64,000 bases of DNA, from contig JAILZT010000005.1 of assembly GCA_023512345.1 (NCBI GenBank), positions 287,243 through 351,242 of the forward strand. Direction: 5' to 3'. The stretch is from Paenibacillus sp. (GTDB lineage Bacteria; Bacillota; Bacilli; Paenibacillales; Paenibacillaceae). Below, piece by piece: positions 17,060 through 26,290 of the stretch (positions within the stretch are counted from its first letter, which is position 1; each line of letters opens with the position of its first letter). A program made the position numbers and the translations under genes. Under the pieces are notes generated by a model. That model had not been told where the DNA came from and ran no database searches. It was given only the letters and a program-made list of their open reading frames with translations.

Positions 17060-17653
17060 CTAATTATTGAATTCACCGAACTTTGCTCTTTTAAGATCGG
17101 ACCATTCCGATTTAATAATGCTAAAATACACATCATCTCGGCATTCACCTTTTGCATTCTCGTAATTACTCCTAAAGATTCCCTCCTGCTTGGCCCCTAG
17201 CTTTAGAACAGCCTTTTGTGACCTAATATTTTCAACATCTACACTAAATTGAACTCGATTAAAGCCTATTTCCTCAAAAGCATACCGCAATAACTCATAT
17301 TTTGTAGCCTTGTTTACGGACGTTCCTCTAAAGGTCTCACCATACCAAGTCCAACCTATTTCGAGCCTTTTGTTGTGAAAAATTATGTTTCCAAAAGATG
17401 TTGACCCAGCTACTTGATTTGAAATCTTGTCAATAACTATAAAGGGATATGATAATTTCTCATTTCGGTTGGTAATGGTTCTCTCTATATAGTTCTTTAA
17501 ATCATTACTATTAACGATGTGATGTCCGGTAAACTTTGTGATTTCGTCATCAAATATTATCTTTCGGAGATCCTCTTCATAATTTTCACTGAAAGGAACT
17601 AACTTGATGTAATTATTTTCTAAGTAAATCTCCTCTTGAAAGAAATTGTTCAT
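17060..17653 (-). CDS. GNAT acetyltransferase, RimJ/RimL type
   Basis: The 197-residue protein matches the RimJ/RimL group of GNAT enzymes: YIKLVPFSENYEEDLRKIIF at the start, IEIGWTWYGETFRGTSVN-like acetyl-CoA region (here LEIGWTWYGETFRGTSVNKA), and the closing FNRVQFSVDVENIRSQKAVL with KLGAKQEGIFR. These enzymes acetylate N-termini of proteins or small amines. The ATG at 17653 follows AGGAGGG by 8 bases. It appears monocistronic. Confidence 0.85.
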   Translation of the reverse strand: MNNFFQEEIYLENNYIKLVPFSENYEEDLRKIIFDDEITKFTGHHIVNSNDLKNYIERTITNRNEKLSYPFIVIDKISNQVAGSTSFGNIIFHNKRLEIGWTWYGETFRGTSVNKATKYELLRYAFEEIGFNRVQFSVDVENIRSQKAVLKLGAKQEGIFRSNYENAKGECRDDVYFSIIKSEWSDLKRAKFGEFNN

Positions 17654-17760
17654 ATTTATCACCCTCCTAGCAACCTTGAGCACTTAGTTACTTAAGGATA
17701 TTTCAATATCTAATAACTATAAATGGAGTAATAGCATGATATCTTGCACTTAAGAACATA

Positions 17761-17796
17761 AAAAAAAACGCCCCTCGCTTTACGAAGAACGTTTTT
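17761..17796 (-). terminator. Terminator of the NmrA-type reductase gene
   Basis: On the minus strand AAAAACGTTCTTCG pairs through with CGAGGGGCGTTTTT (three G-T pairs), ending in a long T run. Confidence 0.75.
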
Positions 17797-17819
17797 CAAA
17801 TTTCATTAACTCATTATAT

Positions 17820-18683
17820 TCAAGAGATTTCGTTAATGATTTGAGTCAAGGCCTCTTTGATGGGTGTAACTGGACGACCGAGCAATTTTTCCAGATCGTT
17901 GCTTTCAAGCTCCAAGGCGCCTTCACGAATACCTTTTTGGATCCCTACAAGAATAGGGATAACGAAATCAGGTACACCAGCGCTTGTCATGATTTCAGCA
18001 TATTGGACATCATCGACCTGATGCACAGGAATCTCTTTGCCTGATACCGATTCAATGGCAGAGACCAGTTCTTCTTGAGTCATCAGTTTACCGGAAAGCT
18101 CATAGACCGTATTTTCGTGTCCATTCCCCGCCAATACTGTTGCAGCTGCCTCCGCGTATTCTTCACGCAGCGCCCATCCAGCCTTACCAGAACCAGCAGA
18201 CGTTACCCATGGGTTACCTGCAAGGGCACCTTGAATTCCCCCAATCTCATTCTCCACGTACCAATTGTTACGTAAGAAGGAATAAGGAATTCCTGTATTG
18301 ATAATAGCTTCTTCGGTGACACTGTGTACTTGGGCAAGGAATAGTGAACTCTCTCTTGCGTTCGTTGCACTGGTATATGCAATAAATCCAACTTGTGCTC
18401 GTTGAGCTGCTGCTACCGCATTTGTATGTTGTCGAATTCTTGTTTCAGTATCCCCATCTGCCGAGATGATCAATAACCGATCAATACCTGCAAAGGCAGT
18501 CTCCAAAGTTTCAGGAAGGTCAAAATCTCCATGTCGAACTTCTACTCCTTGAGCTTGCAGTCCTGCAGCTTTTTCTGGATTTCGGACACTAACCACCAGT
18601 TTACTTGCTGGTAAAGTTTTCAATAAGGATTCTACAACTTTAGTTCCCAATTTGCCTGTTGCACCTGTAACTAAGATTTTCAT
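17820..18683 (-). CDS. NmrA-like NAD(P)-binding reductase (QorB/SDR type)
   Basis: The 287-residue protein is an atypical short-chain reductase. It opens with the dinucleotide motif ILVTGATGKLG, followed by VVSVRNPEKA at the second strand and RHGDFDLPETLETAFAGID. A FIAYTSATNA strand and SFLRNNWYVEN resemble the QorB/YtfG NAD(P)H:quinone oxidoreductases and NmrA. The usual YxxxK catalytic motif is absent, as in that subgroup. The ATG at 18683 follows TTGGAGG. It lies downstream of an Rrf2 regulator and carries the same operator, so it is probably induced by a redox or electrophile signal. Confidence 0.85.
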   Translation of the reverse strand: MKILVTGATGKLGTKVVESLLKTLPASKLVVSVRNPEKAAGLQAQGVEVRHGDFDLPETLETAFAGIDRLLIISADGDTETRIRQHTNAVAAAQRAQVGFIAYTSATNARESSLFLAQVHSVTEEAIINTGIPYSFLRNNWYVENEIGGIQGALAGNPWVTSAGSGKAGWALREEYAEAAATVLAGNGHENTVYELSGKLMTQEELVSAIESVSGKEIPVHQVDDVQYAEIMTSAGVPDFVIPILVGIQKGIREGALELESNDLEKLLGRPVTPIKEALTQIINEIS

Positions 18684-18723
18684 TTTTGTTAACCTCCAAG
18701 GAATGATTTGTTGTAATTTTTTT

Positions 18724-18746
18724 GTCATAACCATTTAAGTTACAAC
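18724..18746 (-). promoter_or_regulatory. Operator copy upstream of the reductase gene
   Basis: An 8-7-8 dyad reads GTTGTAAC, 7 bases, GTTATGAC on the minus strand, matching the operator over the Rrf2 promoter at 19 of 23 positions. TTAAAT sits in the place of the -10 box but no good -35 box is visible. Confidence 0.6.
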
Positions 18747-18751
18747 AAATT

Positions 18752-18780
18752 TATAAAATAAAAGCTCTGTTACGAGCTCT
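18752..18780 (-). terminator. Weak terminator after the Rrf2 gene
   Basis: AGAGCTC pairs with GAGCTTT (one G-T pair) on the minus strand, followed by a T-rich stretch ATTTTATAAATTT. It lies 4 bases past the Rrf2 stop and would separate the two transcripts. Confidence 0.5.
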
Positions 18781-18783
18781 CAT

Positions 18784-19197
18784 TTATTTGAATCTTGCTG
18801 TGATTTGACTTAAAGTTGTCTGAGCCAACCTGAGTTCCATAGCGGATTGAGCTTCGCTCAATTCGGATTGAAGAACCATTTCAATATTTCGTCCCACTGG
18901 GCATAGCACATTTGAATCTTCGTGAACACCAAATAATTGGTTATCTTCAATCAAATTAACGGCACGATAAATATCGAGCAACGTAATCTCCTCAGGCGCT
19001 CTAAGTAAAAAAGCTCCTCCAACTCCTGGACGTACATCCACTAAACCAGCTTTTTTTAACATACCCATAATTCTACGAATTACTACTGGGTTTGTATTTA
19101 CACTACCTGCAATGTAATCACCTGTCACTTCGTTCGAACTAATCGCAATCAGGGAAAGGGTATGAACTGCCATAGAGAAGCGAGTGCTTATTTGCTT
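18784..19197 (-). CDS. Rrf2-family transcriptional regulator (YwnA-like)
   Basis: The 137-residue protein is an Rrf2 winged-helix regulator: AVHTLSLIAI helix, VTGDYIAGSVNTNPVVIRRI as the helix-turn-helix, and GVGGAFLLRAPEEITLLDIY as the wing and dimer region. Only one cysteine remains (LCPVG), so it is not an iron-sulfur member; it resembles the YwnA/CymR-like group. The TTG at 19197 is preferred: GGTGGTG lies 7 bases upstream, whereas the ATG at 19224 falls in the centre of the operator and inside the -10 box. In Bacillus subtilis ywnA neighbours ywnB, which also encodes an NAD(P)-binding protein, an arrangement like the one here. Confidence 0.88.
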   Translation of the reverse strand, partial: KQISTRFSMAVHTLSLIAISSNEVTGDYIAGSVNTNPVVIRRIMGMLKKAGLVDVRPGVGGAFLLRAPEEITLLDIYRAVNLIEDNQLFGVHEDSNVLCPVGRNIEMVLQSELSEAQSAMELRLAQTTLSQITARFK

Positions 19198-19213
19198 CAA
19201 GATTATCACCACC

Positions 19214-19251
19214 GTTGTAACCATTATAGTTATAACCGAATCTTATGTCAA
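19214..19251 (-). promoter_or_regulatory. Consensus sigma-A promoter with overlapping operator, Rrf2 gene
   Basis: On the minus strand TTGACA (19246-19251) and TATAAT (19223-19228) are separated by exactly 17 bases. A dyad, GTTATAAC, 7 bases, GTTACAAC (19214-19236), covers the -10 box, so binding would block transcription. The placement implies autorepression by the Rrf2 protein. Confidence 0.8.
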
Positions 19252-19352
19252 CATTAACTTGTAGACCAGCTCCATGAACACAACAAACTGAGTGGAGGAT
19301 GTTGTCCTCAACCCAGTTGTCATTACCCAATATTAATGCGAAAAGAAAATGT

Positions 19353-22300
19353 TTAAAGCAATAATGCACGTGCATCACGCAGCAAGTAAGCAGCAGACTC
19401 GGCATCAATATGTTTGCCACTTTGTGCTTCTACTTCATGAATAAATGAATTCAAATTCATTTCTACCTCTTGAATGAATGAAGGCAAATCATTTTGTTCC
19501 AATTTCATCTGCAAGCTGTTGGATACACCTGTATTATCTATCGATTGGTTAGCCGTAAAACGAGCCACCAACTGCTCTAGGCCCTCTATACTAGCAAATG
19601 TATTGAACGCCACCGTCTCACTTGTTATATTTCCAGCTAAGTCACTCACATTCACAATAAATGTGTGTGTACCCAGTGGCAACTTGTACAACTGGATGGT
19701 CTCCCCAAGCTGGTATTGCGTACCCTCTAGAGTTACCTTTATCTTGCTATTGTCCACTCCTGACAGATTATCTTCTAAGGTTACGACAGGTACAATATCA
19801 CTAGCATCACTGAAATTTCCATATACAATGCCGGTTACGGAGATCTGAGGTCCAATTGTATCTAGATTAATGTTGACCGTTTTCGCTGATTCTACATTTC
19901 CAGCAACATCCACACTCCAATAAACTAATGTATGCACACCATCTGTGCTCAAAGTAACTGTATTACCTGTCTGCTGCACACCACCATTTAAAGTGAAGTA
20001 AGTTGAAGCTACTCCAGATTCTGTATCATTGGCTTGGAAATGAATAATACTGTCTTGATTCACCCATCCCTGTGGCGCATCATCAGTCGTAACAGGAGGC
20101 GTCACATCTGCTGCTTCTGCATACAATCTTAATTCAGCCATATTCCCAAACCAGCTGTTTCCATTGTAAATGCGGACATAACGGTAGGGAACTTTAGAGT
20201 TAATACTTAAGGTCTGCCATTCCGCTGTAGATGCTGCTGGTGTGGAAATTGTAGTCCACGTACTATTATCGTTGGAGCCTTGGACCACCGTTCCATTAAT
20301 TCTGGTATAGTAATTATCTTGCCGTGCAAGTAAATCTACCCTAGAAAGTACAACTTGATTGTCTACTTTAAAGTCAAAGGTAATGGATGCTCCACTTCCA
20401 CTAGTCCCATTGCGAAAATCAGAAATCGAACCTAGGTTGCTATCAAATATATTATTTGCGTTTTGTAAGGTAACTGATGCAGTTCTTCCTGTAGAAGAAT
20501 CAATTAAATTGGTAAGGCTAGTTATATTACTAATCAACCCTGTCACATCAGCAATAAAGAGTGTTGAGTTATCTGTTGTAGATGACTTTAAAGGTGCGTC
20601 AGATCCATCTGCCGTTTTGTAATTGATACTAAATTTTACTGTACCCACACTTACACTTTCATCCATAATCGCATGAGCTGTCCAGTTCATATTATCTACA
20701 GTGTTAACTATTGCATCTTGACCTTGTATTCTGACCTTTACAGTATTAATGGGCTCTATAGATTGAAAGGATAATTTCACAGTGTTGCCTGTAACTATTC
20801 TTTTCCTCAAGCTCTGATCTGAGCTAATGGAAACTGAACTAAGTTTCGCTAGCACTTTTACATTACCATGCAATCTTAATTCAGCTATATTCCCATACCA
20901 GTTGCCTGCATTGTACATGCGGATATAACGGTAAGGGACGGTACTGTTAATACTTAAAGTCTGCCAATCCGTTGTAGATGCTGCTGCTGTAGAAATTGTA
21001 GTCCATGTACTATTATCATTAGAGCCTTGAACCACTGTACCATTAATTCTGTTATAGTAATTATCTTGCCTTGCTATTAACTCTACCTTCGAAAGTGTTG
21101 CCATATTGCCTTCTTTCATGTCAAAGGTGATGTATCCTCCATATCCACTGCCATTTAAGCGAAAATCAGTCACCGAACCTAAATTGTTATCAAATAATGC
21201 ACTTGCCGTTGCCAAGAGATCTGCTTGGGTTCTTCCATTAGAATCGCTTAAAGTGGTCATATTGAGCACATTACTTATCAAATCTGACTCATCAGCAATG
21301 AATAAGGTAGAGCCATCTGTTGTAAAAATCGTTTCTGATCCATCAATTCCAGATGCCGTTTTATAATGGATACTAAATTTCACTGTGCCTATTGGCACAC
21401 TTCTATCCACAACCAGCTCCGCTGTCCAGTTAAGATTGTCATCAGACTTAATAATTGCATTTTGACCCTGAATACTAACATTTACAGCATTAATTTTCTC
21501 TGTTGATTTGAAGGACAATTTTATTGTATTGCCCGGAACAATCCTGTTCTTCAGACTTTGATCTGAACTAATGGAAACCGACGTAATTTTATTTATCGTC
21601 TCATAACGCTCTCCAAAGATTCTAAATTCAGCCACTTCGAGCATGGTACTCGATGGCTCTATCATTTGCATTTTTAAAAAGCGGAATTGCTCATTCTCAA
21701 GTCCCTCTTCTACCTCAAGTCTTTGCATATCTTCATTAACTTTAGTTGTATCTGGTGTTAACCTGATCCAGGTCGTTCCATCATTGGAACCAAATAGGGT
21801 AACACCGCCTATTCGTTCAGGAAAGCTGGCCCTTACCTGAAGTTCAAAGGCATTAGCTGAAACTTTGAAGCTTGGACCGAAATCCATGGTGTGCGTCAAA
21901 TTCTTGGCGGATGTATATACTGCAAAACTACCGGCATAATTATCCAAAAGATTGGGGACTCCATTGCCAATGGTTGATGCAACAAACATATTGGCATAAT
22001 TCATACTTCCGTCTTTCAACAATGGGGTCAATTCTTGAAGACTTTGAACCGCACTACTCAAGTCAGATAGCTGCTGATAGAAAACTTCATCAGACGCACT
22101 AGAGATTAGATTCATTGCGTCATCATACACTTGTTTATAACGATCAAGTGTTGATTGAATATAAATTGTATTTGCATTATAGGGTGCTATTGCTGCGTCA
22201 ATTGCTGATTGTCGATCGTTTGTAACTACAATTATGACATCCTTGGTTGAAACAGAGGTTCCGTCTGAAGCTCCTACTACAAAAGAATAGGTCCCGGCTT

Positions 22301-24290
22301 GTGATGGGCTCCAAGAAAATACACCCGTGCTCTCATTGATTACAGCACCCTCCGGTAAATTATCTACCTGATAGGTAACTACATCCGTTGCATTTGAGTC
22401 TGTTGCCGAGAAATCATAATGGATCGTTGCCTCGGACCCAACATAGGTAAATAAATTCAAAGCTGCCTTTCCAGCATTAAATACGGGAGGCGTTAGCTGT
22501 ACACCGGCTTTTATATTAATGTGGTCGATGTCAACTGTAGTGCCGTTTCCTTTAACCTTAAGATAAGCTAGGTCACCTAAACCCTGAAAATTCCCCATCG
22601 TATAGGTCACATATTTCCACTGACCCTTCGTATCCGGCAAAGTCAAGGTATCGTTAATACTATAACTCATTTCCAATTTGGCTACCCCATGGGTCCGAAT
22701 CCTGAATCCAATGTTTTTCTCACTGGTACCCGAACCAATAAGCGCAATTTCACTTCCCTCTTCCGTTGCTAAGAACTCTACAAAAGATGTATCTCCCTCT
22801 TGCTTAACCGTCGAATTACTATCAAATGCCGTATAGCGATCTTCAATTTCTCTCAATGGATCTACAATTGGTTTCACAAGATACTTTGTACCTTCAACCT
22901 CAGCCGCTTTAGGGATAAAAAGCCAGAAGTCTCCTCCACCATCTACTCCATCCCAATTGTATGACACTCTCTTAGCAAACATTTGAGTAAAGTATGGCGC
23001 TATTTCTTCTATGTTTATTCCAGCTGTATATTTATAATAATAGAAAAGCTCCCACACATTTTGAGTTAATCTTCCTCTGTACTGCTCTGACAGTTCTTTA
23101 TAAATGATGGTTGGATTTCCATTCACATCAGTATGGGCCGCCACCGGTGTCCAAGGCGTATCATGTCCTATCATGAACTGAGCAAAATAGTCAGCAGCTT
23201 TTAGAATTCGATCATTCAGAAATTCGTATGGATTTACTGCATTCGCCGCTGTGGATACCGTCCCCACGATAGGATCTACTTTTGTTCCCTGGGCAAGCAA
23301 TAAACGCGATAAAATTTCCGCATTGGTTATGTCTCCAGCACCATGTGCTTGATCCCGGCCCATTTCTACATGCTGAACTCTTGGAGGATCTACCGCTTCC
23401 CCGGTCAATATATTTGTATCTACCAGTCTAAATAATGGCTTTATGGCACCATTTTGACCTTGATCTACAGCTGTCTTATTAACCGTAAACCACTCTACTC
23501 CCTCATTATACCTAGCTCTATTGCCCGTAAAGATATAGCCTGCCATAGCTCCTAGCAGAGGATACTGATGCTGGTTCATAAAATAGTTATTATCATGCTG
23601 AAACGTCTCAATTACTGGAGTTATAAGGTTAGTAGTAAAATCTGTTGTATCTTTATCTGTCCACTTTAGTTCTTCTGTTCTAGAGCTTGTATACCTTAAT
23701 ATCTCTGCGGCTGAAACCATACGATTAAGAGGAATTCCCGTGTGAATATGTGCATCATTAAAATACATGTATTTAGCGGGATCCATCTGAGACCAAATTC
23801 GGATAATATGCATGGCATTAGACCGATAAGTCTCTTCACCGGTTACATAAAACAAAATGGATTGGGTATAAGCCTTCAAGCCATCTGCTATAAATCTCGA
23901 ATTAAAGCTTTGGCTATTAAAAGCATCACTGCCTGGTTTCGTTGGATCAGTGCCGCTCTGGTTGCTGGACGAGACGGTCTTTGAAGCGGAGGATGACTTA
24001 AGCATTTCATTATAATAAGTAATCCAAGGTTCTTTTTGAGCCAGTACCTGATTCCTCATATTTTCAAGAGTATCCTTAGTAGGTCCAACACCAGGGTGTT
24101 TGAATCCGCTTTCATCTATGACCTCATTAATCGTTGGTAGAAAATCCATCATCATTAATGGCTCTGTAGTTTCTGCTGCAGATACCCTAATCGACAAAGG
24201 CAGGATCGTCGCTATTATACTAATAGATACAACTGTAGACAAAATACGCATCAACGATTTTTTAAAATAAGGCACTTTAACATCACTCAA
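19353..24290 (-). CDS. Secreted modular polysaccharide lyase (alginate-lyase-like)
   Basis: A 1645-residue exported protein. After a signal peptide (cleavage near RVSAAE) residues about 90-480 form an alpha-helical alginate-lyase-like catalytic domain, with NNYFMNQHQYPLLGAMAGY and MGRDQAHGAGDITNAEIL as the conserved Asn/His and Arg/His patches. A beta-sandwich, a cadherin-like putative Ig domain (about 615-705), a first discoidin-like domain (about 770-890), two tandem 250-residue modules (about 895-1395), an OmpL47-type Ig segment, and a C-terminal FIMAH-like helical domain follow. The TTG at 24290 is chosen because GGAGG lies 7 bases upstream. Substrate is not established; alginate, heparin-like or plant uronates are all possible. 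Confidence 0.8.
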   Translation of the reverse strand: MSDVKVPYFKKSLMRILSTVVSISIIATILPLSIRVSAAETTEPLMMMDFLPTINEVIDESGFKHPGVGPTKDTLENMRNQVLAQKEPWITYYNEMLKSSSASKTVSSSNQSGTDPTKPGSDAFNSQSFNSRFIADGLKAYTQSILFYVTGEETYRSNAMHIIRIWSQMDPAKYMYFNDAHIHTGIPLNRMVSAAEILRYTSSRTEELKWTDKDTTDFTTNLITPVIETFQHDNNYFMNQHQYPLLGAMAGYIFTGNRARYNEGVEWFTVNKTAVDQGQNGAIKPLFRLVDTNILTGEAVDPPRVQHVEMGRDQAHGAGDITNAEILSRLLLAQGTKVDPIVGTVSTAANAVNPYEFLNDRILKAADYFAQFMIGHDTPWTPVAAHTDVNGNPTIIYKELSEQYRGRLTQNVWELFYYYKYTAGINIEEIAPYFTQMFAKRVSYNWDGVDGGGDFWLFIPKAAEVEGTKYLVKPIVDPLREIEDRYTAFDSNSTVKQEGDTSFVEFLATEEGSEIALIGSGTSEKNIGFRIRTHGVAKLEMSYSINDTLTLPDTKGQWKYVTYTMGNFQGLGDLAYLKVKGNGTTVDIDHINIKAGVQLTPPVFNAGKAALNLFTYVGSEATIHYDFSATDSNATDVVTYQVDNLPEGAVINESTGVFSWSPSQAGTYSFVVGASDGTSVSTKDVIIVVTNDRQSAIDAAIAPYNANTIYIQSTLDRYKQVYDDAMNLISSASDEVFYQQLSDLSSAVQSLQELTPLLKDGSMNYANMFVASTIGNGVPNLLDNYAGSFAVYTSAKNLTHTMDFGPSFKVSANAFELQVRASFPERIGGVTLFGSNDGTTWIRLTPDTTKVNEDMQRLEVEEGLENEQFRFLKMQMIEPSSTMLEVAEFRIFGERYETINKITSVSISSDQSLKNRIVPGNTIKLSFKSTEKINAVNVSIQGQNAIIKSDDNLNWTAELVVDRSVPIGTVKFSIHYKTASGIDGSETIFTTDGSTLFIADESDLISNVLNMTTLSDSNGRTQADLLATASALFDNNLGSVTDFRLNGSGYGGYITFDMKEGNMATLSKVELIARQDNYYNRINGTVVQGSNDNSTWTTISTAAASTTDWQTLSINSTVPYRYIRMYNAGNWYGNIAELRLHGNVKVLAKLSSVSISSDQSLRKRIVTGNTVKLSFQSIEPINTVKVRIQGQDAIVNTVDNMNWTAHAIMDESVSVGTVKFSINYKTADGSDAPLKSSTTDNSTLFIADVTGLISNITSLTNLIDSSTGRTASVTLQNANNIFDSNLGSISDFRNGTSGSGASITFDFKVDNQVVLSRVDLLARQDNYYTRINGTVVQGSNDNSTWTTISTPAASTAEWQTLSINSKVPYRYVRIYNGNSWFGNMAELRLYAEAADVTPPVTTDDAPQGWVNQDSIIHFQANDTESGVASTYFTLNGGVQQTGNTVTLSTDGVHTLVYWSVDVAGNVESAKTVNINLDTIGPQISVTGIVYGNFSDASDIVPVVTLEDNLSGVDNSKIKVTLEGTQYQLGETIQLYKLPLGTHTFIVNVSDLAGNITSETVAFNTFASIEGLEQLVARFTANQSIDNTGVSNSLQMKLEQNDLPSFIQEVEMNLNSFIHEVEAQSGKHIDAESAAYLLRDARALLL
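20108..21600 (-). repeat. Tandem duplication inside the lyase gene
   Basis: Two successive units of about 745 bases encode the same module: a VSISSDQSL opening, a 90-residue Ig-like part, then a discoidin-like part with RQDNYYNRINGTVVQGSNDN in the first and RQDNYYTRINGTVVQGSNDN in the second. DNA identity is high enough in the discoidin part to be seen directly (for example around 20215-20335 and 20950-21070). Confidence 0.8.
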
Positions 24291-24324
24291 TTGAATTCCT
24301 CCATTCTTATACTGTATCAACAAC

Positions 24325-24356
24325 TTACAATAACGAAAGCGCTCTTTCTATTGTAA
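24325..24356. promoter_or_regulatory. Dyad upstream of the lyase gene, possible operator
   Basis: TTACAATA and TATTGTAA (16 bases apart) enclose a second dyad GAAAG-CGCT-CTTTC. The inner part resembles a catabolite-responsive element but departs from its consensus at three positions. It lies 35-66 bases before the TTG start. Confidence 0.4.
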
Positions 24357-24403
24357 TATCATTCGAATTACTAAAAATTCTTTCGAATTTCCATTTAGGA
24401 ACG

Positions 24404-24445
24404 CAAAAAAAGAAGCTCCCGCCTCATTAAGGCTGAAAGAGCTTC
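24404..24445 (-). terminator. Terminator of the small GNAT gene
   Basis: GAAGCTC and GAGCTTC enclose an inner GCCT/AGGC pair, followed on the minus strand by TTCTTTTTTT. It lies 36 bases after the stop at 24481. Confidence 0.75.
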
Positions 24446-24480
24446 ATTAGTAAAGGCAAAACCGCTATCCATTTATCAGA

Positions 24481-24885
24481 TTAGGTTAGCTCTGAAATAA
24501 ACATCGGTGTGACTCCATCCTCTGTATTAAAACCAACTTTTTTATAGAAATCCACTGCATCTGAATATGAAATGAGTACTTTTGTTTTACAATCTTTATA
24601 TCGATCAAGCATAATATTCATGATTTCTTTCCCTATACCTCTACTTTTATAACTCGGATGAACAACTAAATAATGAAAATAAACGGTTAATACCCCGTCT
24701 GACAAGGCATTTATTAAACCAATAAGCTTGTCACCCTCCCATGCTGCTACAATTGAATGTGATCCTTTGATGGCTTGTAAAAGTTCGTTTGGAAACTTTC
24801 CAGACTCCCATTCTACCGAAAGAAATAACTCTTGAAGAGCTTCTTTAGTGATGTCTTCTTTGTCTGAAGCGTAATAAATACTCAT
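24481..24885 (-). CDS. GNAT acetyltransferase
   Basis: The 134-residue protein is a compact GNAT enzyme: SIVAAWEGDKLIGLINALSD, then YFHYLVVHPSYKSRGIGKEI with the acetyl-CoA loop SRGIGK, and VLISYSDAVDFYKKVGFN as the closing motif. It resembles the small YhdJ/YjdJ-type Bacillus enzymes. The ATG is preceded by GGAAGAAG and TATAGGG. It has its own terminator. The substrate is unknown. Confidence 0.85.
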   Translation of the reverse strand: MSIYYASDKEDITKEALQELFLSVEWESGKFPNELLQAIKGSHSIVAAWEGDKLIGLINALSDGVLTVYFHYLVVHPSYKSRGIGKEIMNIMLDRYKDCKTKVLISYSDAVDFYKKVGFNTEDGVTPMFISELT

Positions 24886-25000
24886 CCCTATATCTTCTTC
24901 CTTTCATACACTAATCTATTACCGGTACAATATTTGGCTGATCTCAATATACCGTTAATAATAAGTATAGAAAATGGATTGAGTGTTGAAGAATTTGTAT

Positions 25001-26128
25001 TTATTTCGCTAAAATTTCTTTCAGATAACCTGATAACTCTTTAGCTGCATTTTTATGGGCTAATACACCTGGGTGGCTTCTTGAACCTACTGATTCATCT
25101 GTAGTATTCGGAATTTGAAATACAGATACTTTCTTGTCACCTGATTTCTTAATATATGTATCTACTGCACGGTTGATCGCTGGCATCATGGGTATACCTA
25201 GCATTCCATAAGCCCATACGATATGTGCATTTTTGTTATTTTTTCTAAGTTTAAAAAGGAATTTCTCAACTGCATCCTCGAAGGACTTTAAATCTCCCTC
25301 ATTATATGTACCATCATCATTTAGACGTTGATTGTGAGACGCCCCGGTTACTGTGTTCTTCCATTCCGGGGAGTGAAAAGCGCCTCCATCATTTGTTCCT
25401 AGATTAACTACCACAACATCTGGCTGCCATGAACCAAATTGATTTTCCTCAAATGCTCCCAAAGCTTTATTGTTCTCTCCAGTAAGAAGACCACAAACTT
25501 GCTCATAGTATTCAGGAATATTAGCATGTGGATTATTATCCCAGCTTGTATACACTCCCCACCCACTTTGAGAAATAACCCTATAATCTGCATTCAAAGT
25601 TTCTGCTGTCATTGCACTATAATTGTTAATGGCGCTGAACCACATAGGAATCCAGTCTTCTTCAACTTTATCGCCAATGATTCCTTCTCCTGAAGTAATA
25701 CTGTCACCTATAAATTCAATTTTATAAGGTTTGTCCTCTACTGGCATTAATTCTCCATCAACCTTCACAGCATGGATCTGCAAAGAGCAGCTTGGATCCT
25801 CACTCATAGCCTGCAACTCTTTTACAATGCGAACATTCTTTACAACATTTGCATTCATTCCTCTGAATATACAAACCCAATACCTACCTGCGGTTAGCAT
25901 TTGTCTGCTTACTGCAGCAGAGTTAATAAGAACACTTATCCAAGGCTCATAATGCTCATAATCCGACTCCACTTCAATCCAAAGTTCAGATGCTTTTACA
26001 TTTAGTTCAATAGCACTGCCTGTCCAAAATAGTGTTAATGGAGTAAGATTTCCGGATGTTCTTCCATGAACTTTTAAATTATTGAGATCAGATAATGCAT
26101 ACACCTTTAAATTCTTATTTTCCTTCAT
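25001..26128 (-). CDS. CE2-like SGNH carbohydrate esterase
   Basis: The 375-residue protein has a two-part layout as in carbohydrate esterase family 2: an N-terminal jelly-roll-like domain (about 5-140, with LTLFWTGSAIELNVKASELW) and a C-terminal SGNH hydrolase. The nucleophile is in IEFIGDSITSGEG, the Asn/Asp block in VVVVNLGTNDGG, and the catalytic His in SRSHPGVLAH. CE2 enzymes remove acetyl groups from xylan or mannan. No signal peptide is visible, so it may act on imported oligosaccharides. The ATG at 26128 has AGGAGGG 8 bases upstream. Its proximity to the lyase gene fits a glycan-use role. Confidence 0.82.
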   Translation of the reverse strand: MKENKNLKVYALSDLNNLKVHGRTSGNLTPLTLFWTGSAIELNVKASELWIEVESDYEHYEPWISVLINSAAVSRQMLTAGRYWVCIFRGMNANVVKNVRIVKELQAMSEDPSCSLQIHAVKVDGELMPVEDKPYKIEFIGDSITSGEGIIGDKVEEDWIPMWFSAINNYSAMTAETLNADYRVISQSGWGVYTSWDNNPHANIPEYYEQVCGLLTGENNKALGAFEENQFGSWQPDVVVVNLGTNDGGAFHSPEWKNTVTGASHNQRLNDDGTYNEGDLKSFEDAVEKFLFKLRKNNKNAHIVWAYGMLGIPMMPAINRAVDTYIKKSGDKKVSVFQIPNTTDESVGSRSHPGVLAHKNAAKELSGYLKEILAK

Positions 26129-26290
26129 CCATATAACCCTCCTGAATTTCCATCTATATTGAATTGTATCAATTTCCTTTTGTATTTCTTCTATCCTTAA
26201 GTCCACTTGTGAACTAGCAATGATTGCAATAAGATAGTGACATAAGAGCAACAGATTGTTACATGAGATTTACACGGGGGTTTAAAAAAG

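Noticed and set aside
19222..19224. ATG as start of the Rrf2 regulator
   Set aside because: It lies inside the -10 box and operator and has no ribosome site; the TTG at 19197 has GGTGGTG at proper distance.
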